Shown here piece after piece: positions 22,130 through 32,164 of a stretch of DNA of 64,000 nt; position 1 is the stretch's first letter; each line of letters opens with the position of its first letter. Source of the stretch: Toxonevra muliebris (lineage: Eukaryota > Arthropoda > Insecta > Diptera > Pallopteridae); assembly GCA_963691655.1 (NCBI GenBank), contig OY829326.1:110705388-110769387 (forward strand). The letters run 5' to 3'. The notes beneath the pieces are model-generated. The model saw only the letters and a program-made list of their open reading frames with translations, was not told the DNA's origin and made no database searches. The position numbers were made by a program, and so were the translations under genes.

Positions 22130-22565
22130 TGACGTTATCAGTCATTCGTATCGATTTTTGCAAGGGAAACTTTGAGCGCCAAGGTGACATCACCTCAAAA
22201 AAAAAAATGTAATTCGGATCGTTTTAAAAGTTAATTTTTTGCTTAGTATGCTTTCTAAAATTGTGCTTATTTTTACTAAACTATAGCAGAATATTTAGTG
22301 AAGAAAACCACAAATTGTTATAAAATTTGTGGTTTTCTTATCTCATTTGCTAAGGCTTTGTATGAAAATACACTCTTTTTTTGTTTGTTCACTCACAACT
22401 TATTAATTGGAAATAATTAAAATAAGTGTTGTATTAGAAAAGTAAAATAATTTTATTTCGTTTCGAGAAAAGAAAGTAAATTCAAAAAATACCAAAGAAA
22501 AGTTCTTAGCAAAACAAAATCGATTCGACTTATATACATCAATCCGAATTATCATCACTTACGTT
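22130..22565. repeat. Foldback-like repeat with ATCGATCCGAATTA-type ends
   Basis: The left part (22147-22225) carries TCGTATCGATTTTTGCAAGG, GAAACTTTGAGCGCC, GTGACATCACCTC and GTAATTCGGATCG. The same pieces occur inverted at 44104-44345. The right end (22525-22565) carries AATCCGAATTA followed by CACTTACGTTA, also found at the 44-kb locus. The centre contains a perfect 16-bp hairpin (22301-22339). The 22-kb copy appears internally rearranged relative to the 44-kb copy. Boundaries are approximate. Confidence 0.55.
22301..22339. repeat. Perfect 16-bp inverted repeat, 7-nt loop
   Basis: AAGAAAACCACAAATT at 22301-22316 and its exact complement at 22324-22339 surround GTTATAA. Confidence 0.9.
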
Positions 22566-22746
22566 ATGCAGTGAATACATTAGAGAGAAAGTATTGACTA
22601 CTTTTACTTTTAAAAGAAAATACAGCAAATAGTTAAATTCATAGTTAGGTAAACACCAAACTCAAAAATTCCGGGATTGAAAAGAAAAAATCGTGATATT
22701 TTTGGGATTCAAACATTATTGGAATTCTACTATATATGTATGCAAT

Positions 22747-23498
22747 CAGTGGCAGTTCTAGAATTTGGGTTTAGGGGGGCGCGAGGGCTGATTTTACTAA
22801 ATTAAAGGATAAATATCAGAATCAATGTCGATCAAACCAAGACCTAGACCAAAAACTAGTGCACAAATTTTATAAATGTTCACACCAAAAATGTATGCCA
22901 AAAATTAAAAGATAACTGGAACAAAACTGAGACCAAAATTCAAACTATAATCGAAAAAAAATTTAGGTTGAAAATTCGACCAAATTTCAAACTAAAATTC
23001 AAGTAATTTTTTCAGATCGAAGTTCAGACCAAGAAAAGGACCAAATTTAGATCGAAAATCTAGATCAAAAGGAGACCAAATTTAGACCAAAACCTTAATT
23101 CCTTCATTATTGCCATACACGCTTTCGGATACGGAGCAACAACCGGTTAAAAAAAAATCGGCCCAAAATTCCAACAAAAATCGGCCAAATTCAGATCAAA
23201 ACCCAAACTAAAAAAAAATCAGTTGAAAATTCATTCCAAAACTCAAAAAAAATTTAGACCACAACTCAGACTAATAGACAAAACTTCATGCCAAAAGGCC
23301 GCCATATACCGAACGAAAGCCACCCAAAATTCAGACCAAATATTAGTGGGAATATCTGATAAATATTCACACCAAAAAATTCTAATTCAAATTAAACAAA
23401 AACTGAACTAAAATTCCAGCCGAATTCCGTTCAAAATTTAAAACAAAATTCAGACCAAAAAACGTATCAACATCCTCACTCCCCTGGACCCGCCACTG
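22747..23498 (+). mobile_element. hAT-like non-autonomous element carrying an internal minisatellite
   Basis: The left terminus is CAGTGGCAGTTCTAGAATTT and the right terminus is CTCCCCTGGACCCGCCACTG. As reverse complement the latter begins CAGTGGCGGGTCCAG, so the ends are short imperfect inverted repeats of the CAGTGGCGGATCTAG type known from hAT elements. The flanks carry TATGCAAT (22739-22746) and TATACAAT (23499-23506), an 8-bp target duplication with one mismatch, as expected for hAT. Inside, about 22820-23465 is a degenerate array of units such as AAAATTCAGACC and AAAATTCAAACT (period about 10-13 bp). There is no transposase coding sequence. Confidence 0.85.
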
Positions 23499-23506
23499 TA
23501 TACAAT

Positions 23507-24839
23507 TAATTTACAAAGTGAGTCCCACCTGTTCCTCATTAAACAACAACAAACATTTTTGAAATAAAATTTTATGCTGGTTCCGAAAATTGTAATGTTT
23601 TTTCTGGGTCTGTCACTTTTCTAAACGTAAATACGAAAAAGGCGCTATGACAGAACAATTCAACATATTTGCTAACTATCAAACATTTTTAGGTACAAAA
23701 ATTATGAAAAAAGAGTATTCAGTTTTTTCGTTTTTCCAAATTTGTAATTTTTCATTTAAAACTAATCCGAAAAAGTACTAAAAAAAATGAGCACCTCTAT
23801 ATTTGTAGAGAATTCACTTTTCAAAAATTCAGATGAAGTTACGCCAATATCAAATGAAATTTTATTGAAATAATATATTGAAAATTACAGTTAATTATAT
23901 ACATACCTACTTAAATAAGTTTGTATGCAATCACAGAAATTTGATTCATTTATTTTATTATTAACTTTGTACCCAATTATATCATCCCCTCTATATGCTT
24001 TACTGTACTTTACGTATAAATAATAAACAACTGCAAATAGCAGCAAAAACAAAGGAAATAAAAAATGAAAATAAGAATTATAAAAGTATTTATCTTTATC
24101 CTTCATCAAAGTGCACAATCACTGCACTTCATTTATTTAGATGTACACTTCATTGCATATTTTTGTGCTTTATCTACCAGTAAAGAAACCGGAAACGAAA
24201 TTATAACAATTTTGATTTTGCTTTTATAATCGAAATCGATACAATAAATTGTTATTCATTGATTCAGAAAAACTGTTTGACTGCAAATATTATAGTTCAT
24301 TATCAGAAGATGAAGTTGAACATAAAAAAATTAAACAATTTCCTATTAGGATAAAGTTTAAACTTTGTCGATAACGGTAAGTTTAGATTATTTCAGCAAT
24401 TAATTTAACGGATTTGCAATTGATTTGAAGAGTTAAAAAAATAAATTGGCAATTAGGAAATTGAATTTTTTATTTTGCAATAATAAAAGGAATTTATGTA
24501 TTTGATATAAGTAATGGATTACTATGAAAGTGAAGCGATATCCCTAACAAAAAGTGGATAAATCATAAATTGGTAACACATTTAAAATTATCCTTTAAGA
24601 ATATGTGTTGCAAAATAAAAAATTTATTTATTTTTAAAATTATAAGTAGCTTCAAAATAAACAAGTCAGTAGAATTCATTAATAAGAATATGGACCGATA
24701 GATAGAAATGAAAACGCTGATTTAAATTAATAGGCACCATACTACCGAATGAACGATCTAGTAAAAATGCTTCGCATTGCCGTATAATGTTGCCAGTGTG
24801 AATAAAATTATCATTTGCTATTACCGATTAGTTATAGCC
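23507..24839. other. AT-rich non-coding DNA
   Basis: No gene is recognised; the short open frames near 23900-24180 lack domains. Confidence 0.55.
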
Positions 24840-25270
24840 ATTTGGGACAGATGAGAGCAGGTATCGAATATAACGTTATCCATTCAACATCAGTTGAAAT
24901 AGAAGTTGACAGCAAAAACGGGTTAAAATTTGTGTAACAGTAAAAGTGAAATAAATGTATATCTCAGCGCAAGAACGGTACAAGTAATGCGACTTTTAGT
25001 GAATGTGCAACAAATTAAAGAGCGAAAATGGCACATCGGTTTAACGTGTTTTCGTGCTGTTTTTGCTCTTAAGTCCTACGGATGTCCTCAACGTATTATG
25101 TGTGCAGCACCTATCTTTGCAGACAGCAAGAAGACTTACTGAAATGATATTTATGCTCAGTACATTGAGGGTAGTTTACGCTTATCGCACAGTATCGGAC
25201 GACACTACACAATGGGCTAGCGAAGCCACTTGCTTGGCCAAAAGCCCATTTTGGAATTCGGCAAACTAAA
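24840..25270 (+). other. Possible transcribed region or decayed 5' exon
   Basis: This stretch is less AT-rich than its surroundings and has overlapping plus-strand frames (24930-25142, 25054-25269). An initiator-like ATCAGTTG sits at 24889-24896. An ATG in good fly context (GAAAATGG) occurs at 25028 and is followed by a short hydrophobic/cysteine-rich frame (MAHRFNVFSCCFCS) ending in a stop. A neighbouring frame continues with FLLLSPTDVLNVLCVQ before ending at 25269. A one-base shift would join a signal-peptide-like start to that frame, which suggests a decayed gene start. I recognise no family. It could equally be chance. Confidence 0.25.
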
Positions 25271-25749
25271 GATTCAGTTTAATACAGTATTAATTAGTAT
25301 AGCTTTTCTGTTAGCTTTACCATGCTCTGTTCCTTTCTCTTCTTACTACAATTTCAATAAGGTGTTTACATTTTCATCATACTCGTGCCAATTACTTCTG
25401 GAAGGAACACAATTCTTGTGTATGTCTTTACCTACCTAAATACAAGCAAAAGAAATAAGTGACACCTGGAAACCATTAGCTGTAACTTATTGAAATACTA
25501 TAAAGTCTTAGTTGAGCGTTTAAAAATTTCTGATTTATGTAGGTCATACCAATTATACATTCCCCCAAATTCTATTATATTTTAAATAGTTTGGCCAATA
25601 AAGTAGATTCGCTGGCTCAATGCTCACTATTTGTATCATTGCAAAGAAGGTTCCCATTAACTTAGAAGCACAAAAAATGAAGCGGTTATATGACAAATTA
25701 GACCAAAGACCAAAAAATGCAACCTAAAAGAAAAAAGAAACAGTATATC
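25271..25749. other. AT-rich non-coding DNA
   Basis: Nothing recognised. Confidence 0.5.
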
Positions 25750-26268
25750 ATCATGGTATGGCAATATAAGTGCGAGTTATCCGAGATGGATCGGTGGAGT
25801 TTCAACCCTGTTCCGATTATTGAAGAGTGGTTATCACGCAAGCACGGTAAATTTAATTATTACATAACGCAATTACTTAGTGGAGGTTGAGGAGATGAGT
25901 TTCCACCTCTGAGAGGAAGACCTATTTTTCCCGAGCAGCTCGGAGAAACTGGAGAATGTGCAACATATACTATTTCAGTGCGCTTTAGCAGTGACAAATA
26001 CGAGTTCGAACTTCCTTCAGATATTAACTTGCCCACATAGATGTGAAAAACAATTGAAAAATATGTTTGCGCTTAAAGCCAAATGCATGGTAAATACAGA
26101 ACAGCAGGAACAGATCGAGAACTGAACTGTCAGATCCACCCCCGCGAAGTAATACCTACGGGTAGTGCCGCGGGGAGAGTGGGAGGAGACCAAGAAGGTG
26201 GTTTTAGTCGGTAGGAATCCGACATAACCGTAGAACAGGAGTTCTAACGAACGAAAAAAAAAAAAAAA
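25750..26268 (+). pseudogene. LINE 3' end (R1/LOA/I-like), C-terminal Cys/His block, 3' UTR and poly(A)
   Basis: Plus-strand, 5'-truncated non-LTR retrotransposon. At about 25789-25884 one frame reads RWSFNPVPIIEEWLSRKHGK and then FNYYITQLLSG. This matches the conserved W-x-R-K-H-G-E-V-N-Y-Y-L-T-Q-x-L-S-G-H-G segment near the C-terminus of many insect LINE ORF2 proteins. A stop replaces the expected His-Gly region. Then come SPEQLGETG-like residues and, in a shifted frame, ENVQHILFQC (about 25951-25981), the CCHC-like block that normally reads ET-x-EH-x-x-F-x-CPRF. Translation ends near 26123. A GC-richer 3' UTR (including GGTTTTAGTCGGTAGGAATC) runs to a 15-nt poly(A) at 26254-26268. Internal stops and frameshifts make it inactive. 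Clade is tentative. Confidence 0.8.
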
Positions 26269-26318
26269 TGGTATATACCGAAAATGCAGAACACGTCGAA
26301 TATACATATGAAGGCAGG

Positions 26319-26444
26319 AATCGCTTACCGACGATGTAACCGGATTGATTTGAAGCGAATCAATACCAACGATTGAGCGGTAATCGCTTACCGACGATGT
26401 AACCGGATTAATTTGAAGCGAATCATTTCCAACGATTGAGCGTT
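26319..26444 (+). repeat. 63-bp tandem duplication
   Basis: Two adjacent units of 63 bp (26319-26381 and 26382-26444), each starting AATCGCTTACCGACGATGTA, differ at only a few positions. Each unit contains an inverted pair GATTNATTTGAAGCGAATCA. It lies 50 bp downstream of the LINE poly(A). Confidence 0.9.
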
Positions 26445-27640
26445 AATGCTCATTACGACCTGCAGACGTTATATCTAACGGTGGCTCCGGTTCTAATACG
26501 AACTAGAGATGGTTTTAGCATAAGAATGTCTCGCATTGACTGGGTTTTAAAACATTCCTCCTCGTTCAACAACGTTCACAATCTATGGTAGAAGATGAGC
26601 TTTATGCTACAAGTTGAAGTAGTCAAGTAAAAATCGAATAGCTTCAATGGCTAAAAATTATGGTGGTAGAAAGAGAACAACGTAAGTTTCATTGGAAAGA
26701 CGAAAAACTTTGAAATCTAACTTATCAACTGGCGCCAGTTTTAAGCAAAGGCGGCTGGTAATGTTTTTTAGAGACGACCAAGACATCAGTTGTTGCGCTA
26801 ATGAAGAAAGTTGCTGACTATATTTGAATTAAACTTAAACGGTACGATGTAATATATCGAGAATAGCGACAAAACAGTAATGCAATGGAAGGAATAAGAT
26901 CGATTCTCACTTACCAGTATGGAACCACAAAATCGAACAAGAGTGAATCAGTTTCAACCAGAATCAATATTGCGTTTGTTAGAATATGTTTAAATATTTT
27001 AAATATTAATGAATTTTCTCCCAAGCTCATATCAACTCTAGATTTTAATACCAAGGCTGAAACTGTACATATTTTCTAAGAGCTTCACAAAACGAACTGC
27101 ATACGGGCACGTTTTAGCACAAGCTCAATTGCAATGAAGCCATTTAAAGTCCAATATCGAAATCGATTAAAGATGCTGCGTTTTTTTTTTTTTTTTTGCA
27201 TAATTTTGTGATTTTTTCTCTATGGGATGCAAGGATGGCAGCAGGCAGCAGATTATCATCCAGCAGCGTACTTAAATTACACTGGCACATATGTACATGG
27301 TATGTAGGTATGTAAATAAGTGAACTGAATTCAGTACAGAAAAGCAATAAGAAAAAGGAAAAAGGAAGCGAATCAAAAATATCAATTGAACTTGCTTGCA
27401 GTGGTATTGCTGTGTTGCTATTGCTGTTGTTGTTGGAATCGAACGTGCCTTCATTGGCTTTATCTTTGTGTATTTTATGTCAATAAGGATATTTGAGGAT
27501 ATTGTGACATTGCAATTGTGTGGTTAAGAGCAGTTTACGTTATTATGTGAGGCAATGTTAGTTTGTATGTGTTTTTGTGTGTGCCTGTGTGAATGTGAAT
27601 AACTCTGCGAGTGTGAGTGTCAATTTAAGCCTGTTTATGT
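26445..27640. other. AT-rich non-coding DNA
   Basis: No gene is recognised. It contains poly(T) at about 27180-27197 and TGTTGTTG-type runs near 27410-27436. Confidence 0.55.
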
Positions 27641-27705
27641 ACAAACACACACACATACACACACATACATACACGTACATACACGTACGTACATAAATAT
27701 GTGGC
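27641..27705 (+). repeat. (AC)n/(TACA)n microsatellite
   Basis: Compound ACACAC / ACATAC / ACGTACAT repeat, typical of fly intergenic DNA. Confidence 0.9.
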
Positions 27706-27907
27706 GCAATCTACACGGTAATATGCGGTTCGCGTAGATGAATGAGGGTGGTTAAATGGTGGCGGGAGCGGATTTTGAAAAAGAGATTATTTTCATTTCA
27801 TTTTATTTTATTGCCATTGCTCGAATACAATTTTATATTATTAAAATTCGAATAATGCATACTCGCTTCGAGCGGCGGCGTACTTGAGTGCGATACTCGT
27901 CCGCACG

Positions 27908-27944
27908 TATATAAGTAGTAGGAATTTTCGAGCCACTGTCAGTG
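27908..27944 (+). promoter_or_regulatory. Candidate core promoter: TATA box plus initiator
   Basis: TATATAAG at 27908-27915 is followed, 33 bp from its first base to the A of the initiator, by GTCAGTGG (TCAGTG at 27939-27944, matching the fly initiator TCAGTY except for the last base). The preceding 100 bp are unusually GC-rich for this window (GAGCGGCGGCG). No recognisable coding exon follows, so it may be chance or start a non-coding transcript. Confidence 0.35.
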
Positions 27945-28239
27945 GTTTTTTCTTTTTTCTTGAATTTTGTTATTGCCTTCCTTTTTTTTTGTATATATGT
28001 GCATAAATATGTATGTATGTGTTTGTTGCACAGTCATTCCTTTGTCGTCGTTGACTTCGTCGTTGTCGTCGTTTGTTATTTATTGCAAGTGGCAGTCGCA
28101 CAATAAATCTTGCAATATTATGTGCGCGCTTACATTGCAAAAGTGAACTTTCAATTTTATACAGCAGCCACAAAACATAAACGCACACACAGAAGGCAGC
28201 ATTCATGCATTTGCAGGGATTAACGAGAAAGTTTCACAT

Positions 28240-28345
28240 ACAAAAACACACACACACATTTATATACATATATATATGTGCACATTTGTATATATAAGTG
28301 TTTCTGTGTATATGGCTAGCTATATGTACATATATGCAATTTAGT
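28240..28345. repeat. AC and TATA-type microsatellite cluster
   Basis: ACACACACACAC at about 28245 is followed by TATATACATATATATATGTG and further ATGTACATATATG-type units. Confidence 0.85.
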
Positions 28346-28614
28346 AACACTATTACGACATTTATTGCTATAGCACATTTACACATGATGCCAGTTTGGG
28401 CACAGCTTGATTGCAGATGAGATTTTATTCTATTCAAAAACAGTTATACGGGAGCTAAATGCAAAGCACAAAAAAATAAACAAAAAAATATTCGCAAAGT
28501 TTGTGTAGCCTGTAGTATTTATGTAGTAGATAGAAAAACTCATTGCGGAAAAGAGTAACACCAAACACCAACTAGAATATGAAGTGTGTATGTATCTCTG
28601 TTGCAATAAAATTT

Positions 28615-29080
28615 ACAAAGGTCGAAGGTCAAAAATCTCAGTCACAGCATTAGTCATTTCCTTAAAAATAAATAAAACTGTGAGCGATTAAATTTAGTAT
28701 TCAGTTCCGTTGGTTGTAAACTTCAAGCATTCAGAAACAGCACGAAACGATTATTTGCAAATATAAACAAGTTCATTGCTGAATAAAAATAACGATAGAA
28801 TAATGTTGTTGACAGAAAGCAATAATCAAAACCATCAAGAAAAAAAAAACAAAGGTCAGAAGTCAAAAGTCTCAGTTTCAGTCTCACTCTTAGTTTTATG
28901 AATAAACGAAAGATTTTCTATTGGCGCATTGATTTCCGAAAGAAAAGTTGAAAATATCAGGCATTCAGAAACAACATGACACAATTCTTTGTAATGCAAA
29001 TATTCAAGTTCATTGCTCAAGTAAGCTTGTGACGGATTAATGTTGACAGCAGACAATAATCAGAATCATTTACATAAAAC
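28615..29080 (+). repeat. ~234-bp diverged tandem duplication
   Basis: Unit 1 is 28615-28848 and unit 2 is 28849 to about 29080. Both begin ACAAAGGTC and share, in order, AAGTCTCAGT-like sequence, GCATTCAGAAACA, CAAGTTCATTGCT, a TAATGTTG...GACAG block and AATAATCA. Divergence is considerable, so the duplication is old. No coding frame is conserved. Confidence 0.8.
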
Positions 29081-29173
29081 CAATTTTTTATTTCTATATG
29101 AAGAAAAGGGGAATTTAAATATAGAACATCACAGCCGAAAAATTTGCATTGCTTGTGAATTTTGCAAGCTTAA

Positions 29174-29702
29174 CCCTTGCAGGATCATTGATAGCACCAG
29201 AGTGAACTTAAATAAAAAAATATTTTGTTTTCTCGTTTTAAATTGCTCCCAATTTTTATAATATTTTTCCAAATATGCCAAATTTTCAACTATTTACTCA
29301 AATATGATTTCCCATATTTTTAAATATGTGTTTCTTTATTTGGAATTTAAGTTTTGCTATGGGTCACCGATAACCCTAAGCTCCTCAATAAAAACCTTTT
29401 AAAAACTTTTTAATCCGGACTTAGCTTTAGTGCTTCTAATTTCCTTACGGTCAAAAATGGGTTAAGTGAAGAATTAATGCTAAAAACTTTTTTTATCTTT
29501 AAAAAATATCAAAATAAATATATTTAAAAAGTTCGTCAAAATACCCATTGAGAGTCATTGGGTCGCCATAGATCCAGGGAAGTTAATGCTTTTAGAGGCA
29601 CAAAACTTTTCTTTTGATGAAAATTTTTGACAAGAATTGAGGGTCAAAGTATATGAATCCTGGTCCAGTTTTCCTTTCTTGTTTCTTATGGACCCGAAAG
29701 GA
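29174..29702. mobile_element. piggyBac-like MITE, copy 1
   Basis: It is bounded by TTAA on both sides (29170-29173 and 29703-29706). The left end is CCCTTGCAGGATC and the right end is GACCCGAAAGGA, whose reverse complement is TCCTTTCGGGTC. The ends match those of the element at 34645-35106 (CCCTTTCGGGATC). The inner part repeats phrases such as GGGTCACC and GGTCGCC also seen there. TTAA target duplications and CCCTTT-type ends are characteristic of piggyBac-related non-autonomous elements. There is no coding content. Confidence 0.7.
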
Positions 29703-29706
29703 TTAA

Positions 29707-30561
29707 AGTTCCATCACGGTTTATAAATAATTTATGACTTGGTAGAATTTTCGAAACTTTCTCAGAAATTTAATTTCAATATTTCGTATAGAAGTGCCCT
29801 CTAGTGGAAGGTCATGGAATAGTTCCATATATGCATTAAAGGTGGCTACAATTGTGTGGAAAATATTTAAGATTCTTTGGACCGGGCATAAGCAGTTTCT
29901 TTTGAATTTATATATCGTTCGCTTTTTGAAAGACTGTCATAATTAAAAAAAAGCAAAAATAAAAAAAATCGATGCTTTACCTTGCTAATTTACCAGGTTA
30001 ATTGCAAACCCATGTACCATAAATACACTTGCCAAATTCTGTCCGAAAAATTTCCATTCCGTTCTGGAATACTGTGATATTAAAATCATTTATAATCGTG
30101 CCATTGCTTTTTTCCTACCGTGAAGGTAAAATTTTTACAAATTAAAATTCTGTTGCAATCGCTCAAAAATTGTTGTTCACAATTTGCCATTCTTCAAATT
30201 ATGGATGATAATTCATTTTGGCCAATGGTTCAAATTTAAAAAATTTTAAATTTGGGTAATTTTGACAGTTTTTTTTTTTTGATGATTGTTCTTTTTTGGT
30301 TTTGTCCATTTTTACTTGGGCCGCACAGTGATCCAACGACGGAAAGAAATCATCTATTGAAAAAAGGAATTTATTTTTTTTTTCGCAGAAAGCTTATTCA
30401 TTAAATAACCAATCTTTCTGCAAAAGCATTTCAAATCTAGAAGCCGCTATTATATTTTTTATGCATTTGAAGTGTATCAATTATAATTACACTAGTTTAA
30501 AAAAATTATTTTTTGAAGTGAAACTTCTTTAGCGAGGGTAAATCGAAAATTTTTTAATGGA
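29707..30561. other. AT-rich non-coding DNA
   Basis: No gene is recognised. GAAGTGAAACTTCTT at 30515-30529 recurs exactly at 31608-31622. Confidence 0.55.
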
Positions 30562-31070
30562 AGTCGTGTTGTTGTTGCACTCATACGGAATTAATAAGAA
30601 ACGAAGTTATGCTGTTGTTAGTGTTTAGCAAACGAAGTCATATGGGGATCGGCTGCATACAATCATGCAGAGAATCGACATCTTGCAGTTTTATCTCAAT
30701 GTGCTTTAGTGAGAGAGCTTGACTACATATAGCTGAATTTTCTCTTAATGTGTTATATACGTGTGCTACGTCATGTTTGTACAGATAAATGTAGAAAGAG
30801 TGCAAAAGTATCAACAACAACGGTCACGATTTGTTTTTGTTGCATTCAAACAAAATCAGTAAGAAACGATGTTACGCAAATGTTATTCGGCTATATACAT
30901 TCAAGCAGAGAGACGACTTCTTGCAGTTTTATCGCATTTGCTTTAGTGGGATTCGATATAGAAGTCTCGGCTTGATTGCATATATCTGAACTTTCTTTTC
31001 ATGTGTTAAGTCGTGTGTACTAAGTCGTGTTTGTGCCGATAAGTGTAGACAGTATCAACAGAGGAAAAGC
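30562..31070 (+). repeat. ~262-bp diverged tandem duplication
   Basis: Unit 1 is about 30562-30827 and unit 2 about 30828-31070. Both contain, in order, TTGTTGCA(C/T)TCA, AATAAGAAACGA or AGTAAGAAACGA, a GCAGAGA(A/G) block, CTTGCAGTTTTATC, TGCTTTAGTG, a CATGTGTTA-like block, TCGTGTTTGT and TGTAGA. The region is flanked by the two identical GAAGTGAAACTTCTT motifs at 30515 and 31608. Confidence 0.8.
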
Positions 31071-31646
31071 AACAACAAAATAGAGAGAAGAGGACTGCAA
31101 AAACTTCAACAGAAGGCTTTATAAATGTTTTCTAATAAACAATATAGTTTCACTTCTACTGTGAGCGCTTGCAGACACATAATTCTCTTGGCAATAAACA
31201 CCACTACCCAGTTCCTGTGTAAAATTTGTCGCTGAGTCCGAAAGCCATTTTGAATTTTAGGGTGTGGTTTTGGAGATATCACTAGAGGAATTTTTTTATC
31301 AGAGCGAAAGAGGTTTGTCCATATAATTACAAATATCTCGGAAACTCGATTTGAACAAGCAGTACACGAATTTATTATTATTAAAATTTCTCATCCTATG
31401 TTTATATATTTTAATTAGATTGGATAAATAGTTTTGGCACAATCAATTAAATTGTCAAGAAACTTGGAGTTTTATTTTAATATTTTTAAACAAAATTTTG
31501 GATTAAAAATGAAATGAGGAAAATGCAATAATTTGCACTGTTCATTTGACTGTAAACTAATGTTATTAACTAAAAAAACTAAATTGTGTATTAACAAACA
31601 CAAGGCAGAAGTGAAACTTCTTGTGAACTAATCGAAACACAAGCAA
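31071..31646. other. AT-rich non-coding DNA
   Basis: It contains an inverted partial copy of the flanking motif (GTTTCACTTC at 31147-31156) and the second full copy at 31608-31622. No coding sequence is recognised. Confidence 0.5.
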
Positions 31647-31843
31647 ATGAAATTTTTCAATCGCCAAAAAATTGAAATTGATCCGCAATTGCATTCGATG
31701 GTAAAACCAATAATTGAAAGTCGTTCTAAAATTGCTACATCATCGCGCGCTCGAAAAATTGTTGAAAATATAAGACTGGTTTCGAATCTTAATCTACAGT
31801 ATTTGGAACCAAGACAAAAACAGCTCGTGGTTTCGTATGTACA
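31647..31843 (+). CDS. Short open frame of unknown nature, interrupted by a SINE
   Basis: The frame opens at ATG 31647 and encodes about 66 residues before running into the SINE at 31844, where it ends within the SINE head at 31877. The pre-insertion part is lysine/arginine- and serine-rich, contains ESRSKIATSSRARKIVENIR, and is predicted mainly helical by composition. It has no signal peptide, membrane segment or motif that I recognise. Its composition is more protein-like than neighbouring frames. It could be a fragment of an unidentified mobile-element protein, a host exon or chance. The target duplication TATGTACA lies inside the frame, so the ancestral frame continued beyond the insertion. 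Confidence 0.3.
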
Positions 31844-32156
31844 TGACGACCGAGATAGTGTAGTGGTAGTGGACTAGACTTTCATCCGAGAGGTTAGGGT
31901 TCGATTCTCGTCTTGGTCTGTTAGTTAATTCTTATAACCTTCTTATATTCTCTGTCGATATGAAGTGTATGAGAATTATAAGAAAATGTACAAGTTCACA
32001 TTTTGGTAGGAAATGGCAAGGCAAAACCACTAATGTAATAAAAAATTGCCACACCGCCGTTCGGATACGGCGTTAAACTGTAGGTCGAACTATGTGGTAT
32101 CACAATCGGCCGTTCAAGACTAAGCGGGGATCTAGATAGCCACCCCAACCCACCCA
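31844..32156 (+). mobile_element. SINE copy 3
   Basis: Full-length copy. The head has A box TAGTGTAGTGG and a canonical B box GGTTCGATTCT, and the anticodon-arm region contains CTTTCATC as in tRNA-Glu(TTC). The body includes GTCGATATGAAGTG and GGCGTTAAACTGTAGGTC, and the tail is CCCCAACCCACCC. The 8-bp target duplication TATGTACA is at 31836-31843 and 32157-32164. The pol III boxes look intact, so transcription of this copy is plausible. Confidence 0.9.
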
Positions 32157-32164
32157 TATGTACA

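Noticed and set aside
22820..23465. CRISPR-like array of short repeats.
   Set aside because: The units are 10-13 bp, degenerate and without spacers, and they sit inside a hAT-type element in a eukaryotic context.
31850..31925. Functional tRNA-Glu gene.
   Set aside because: The A and B boxes and an acceptor-like stem are present, but the segment is fused to a 230-bp body and flanked by a target duplication. It is a SINE head.
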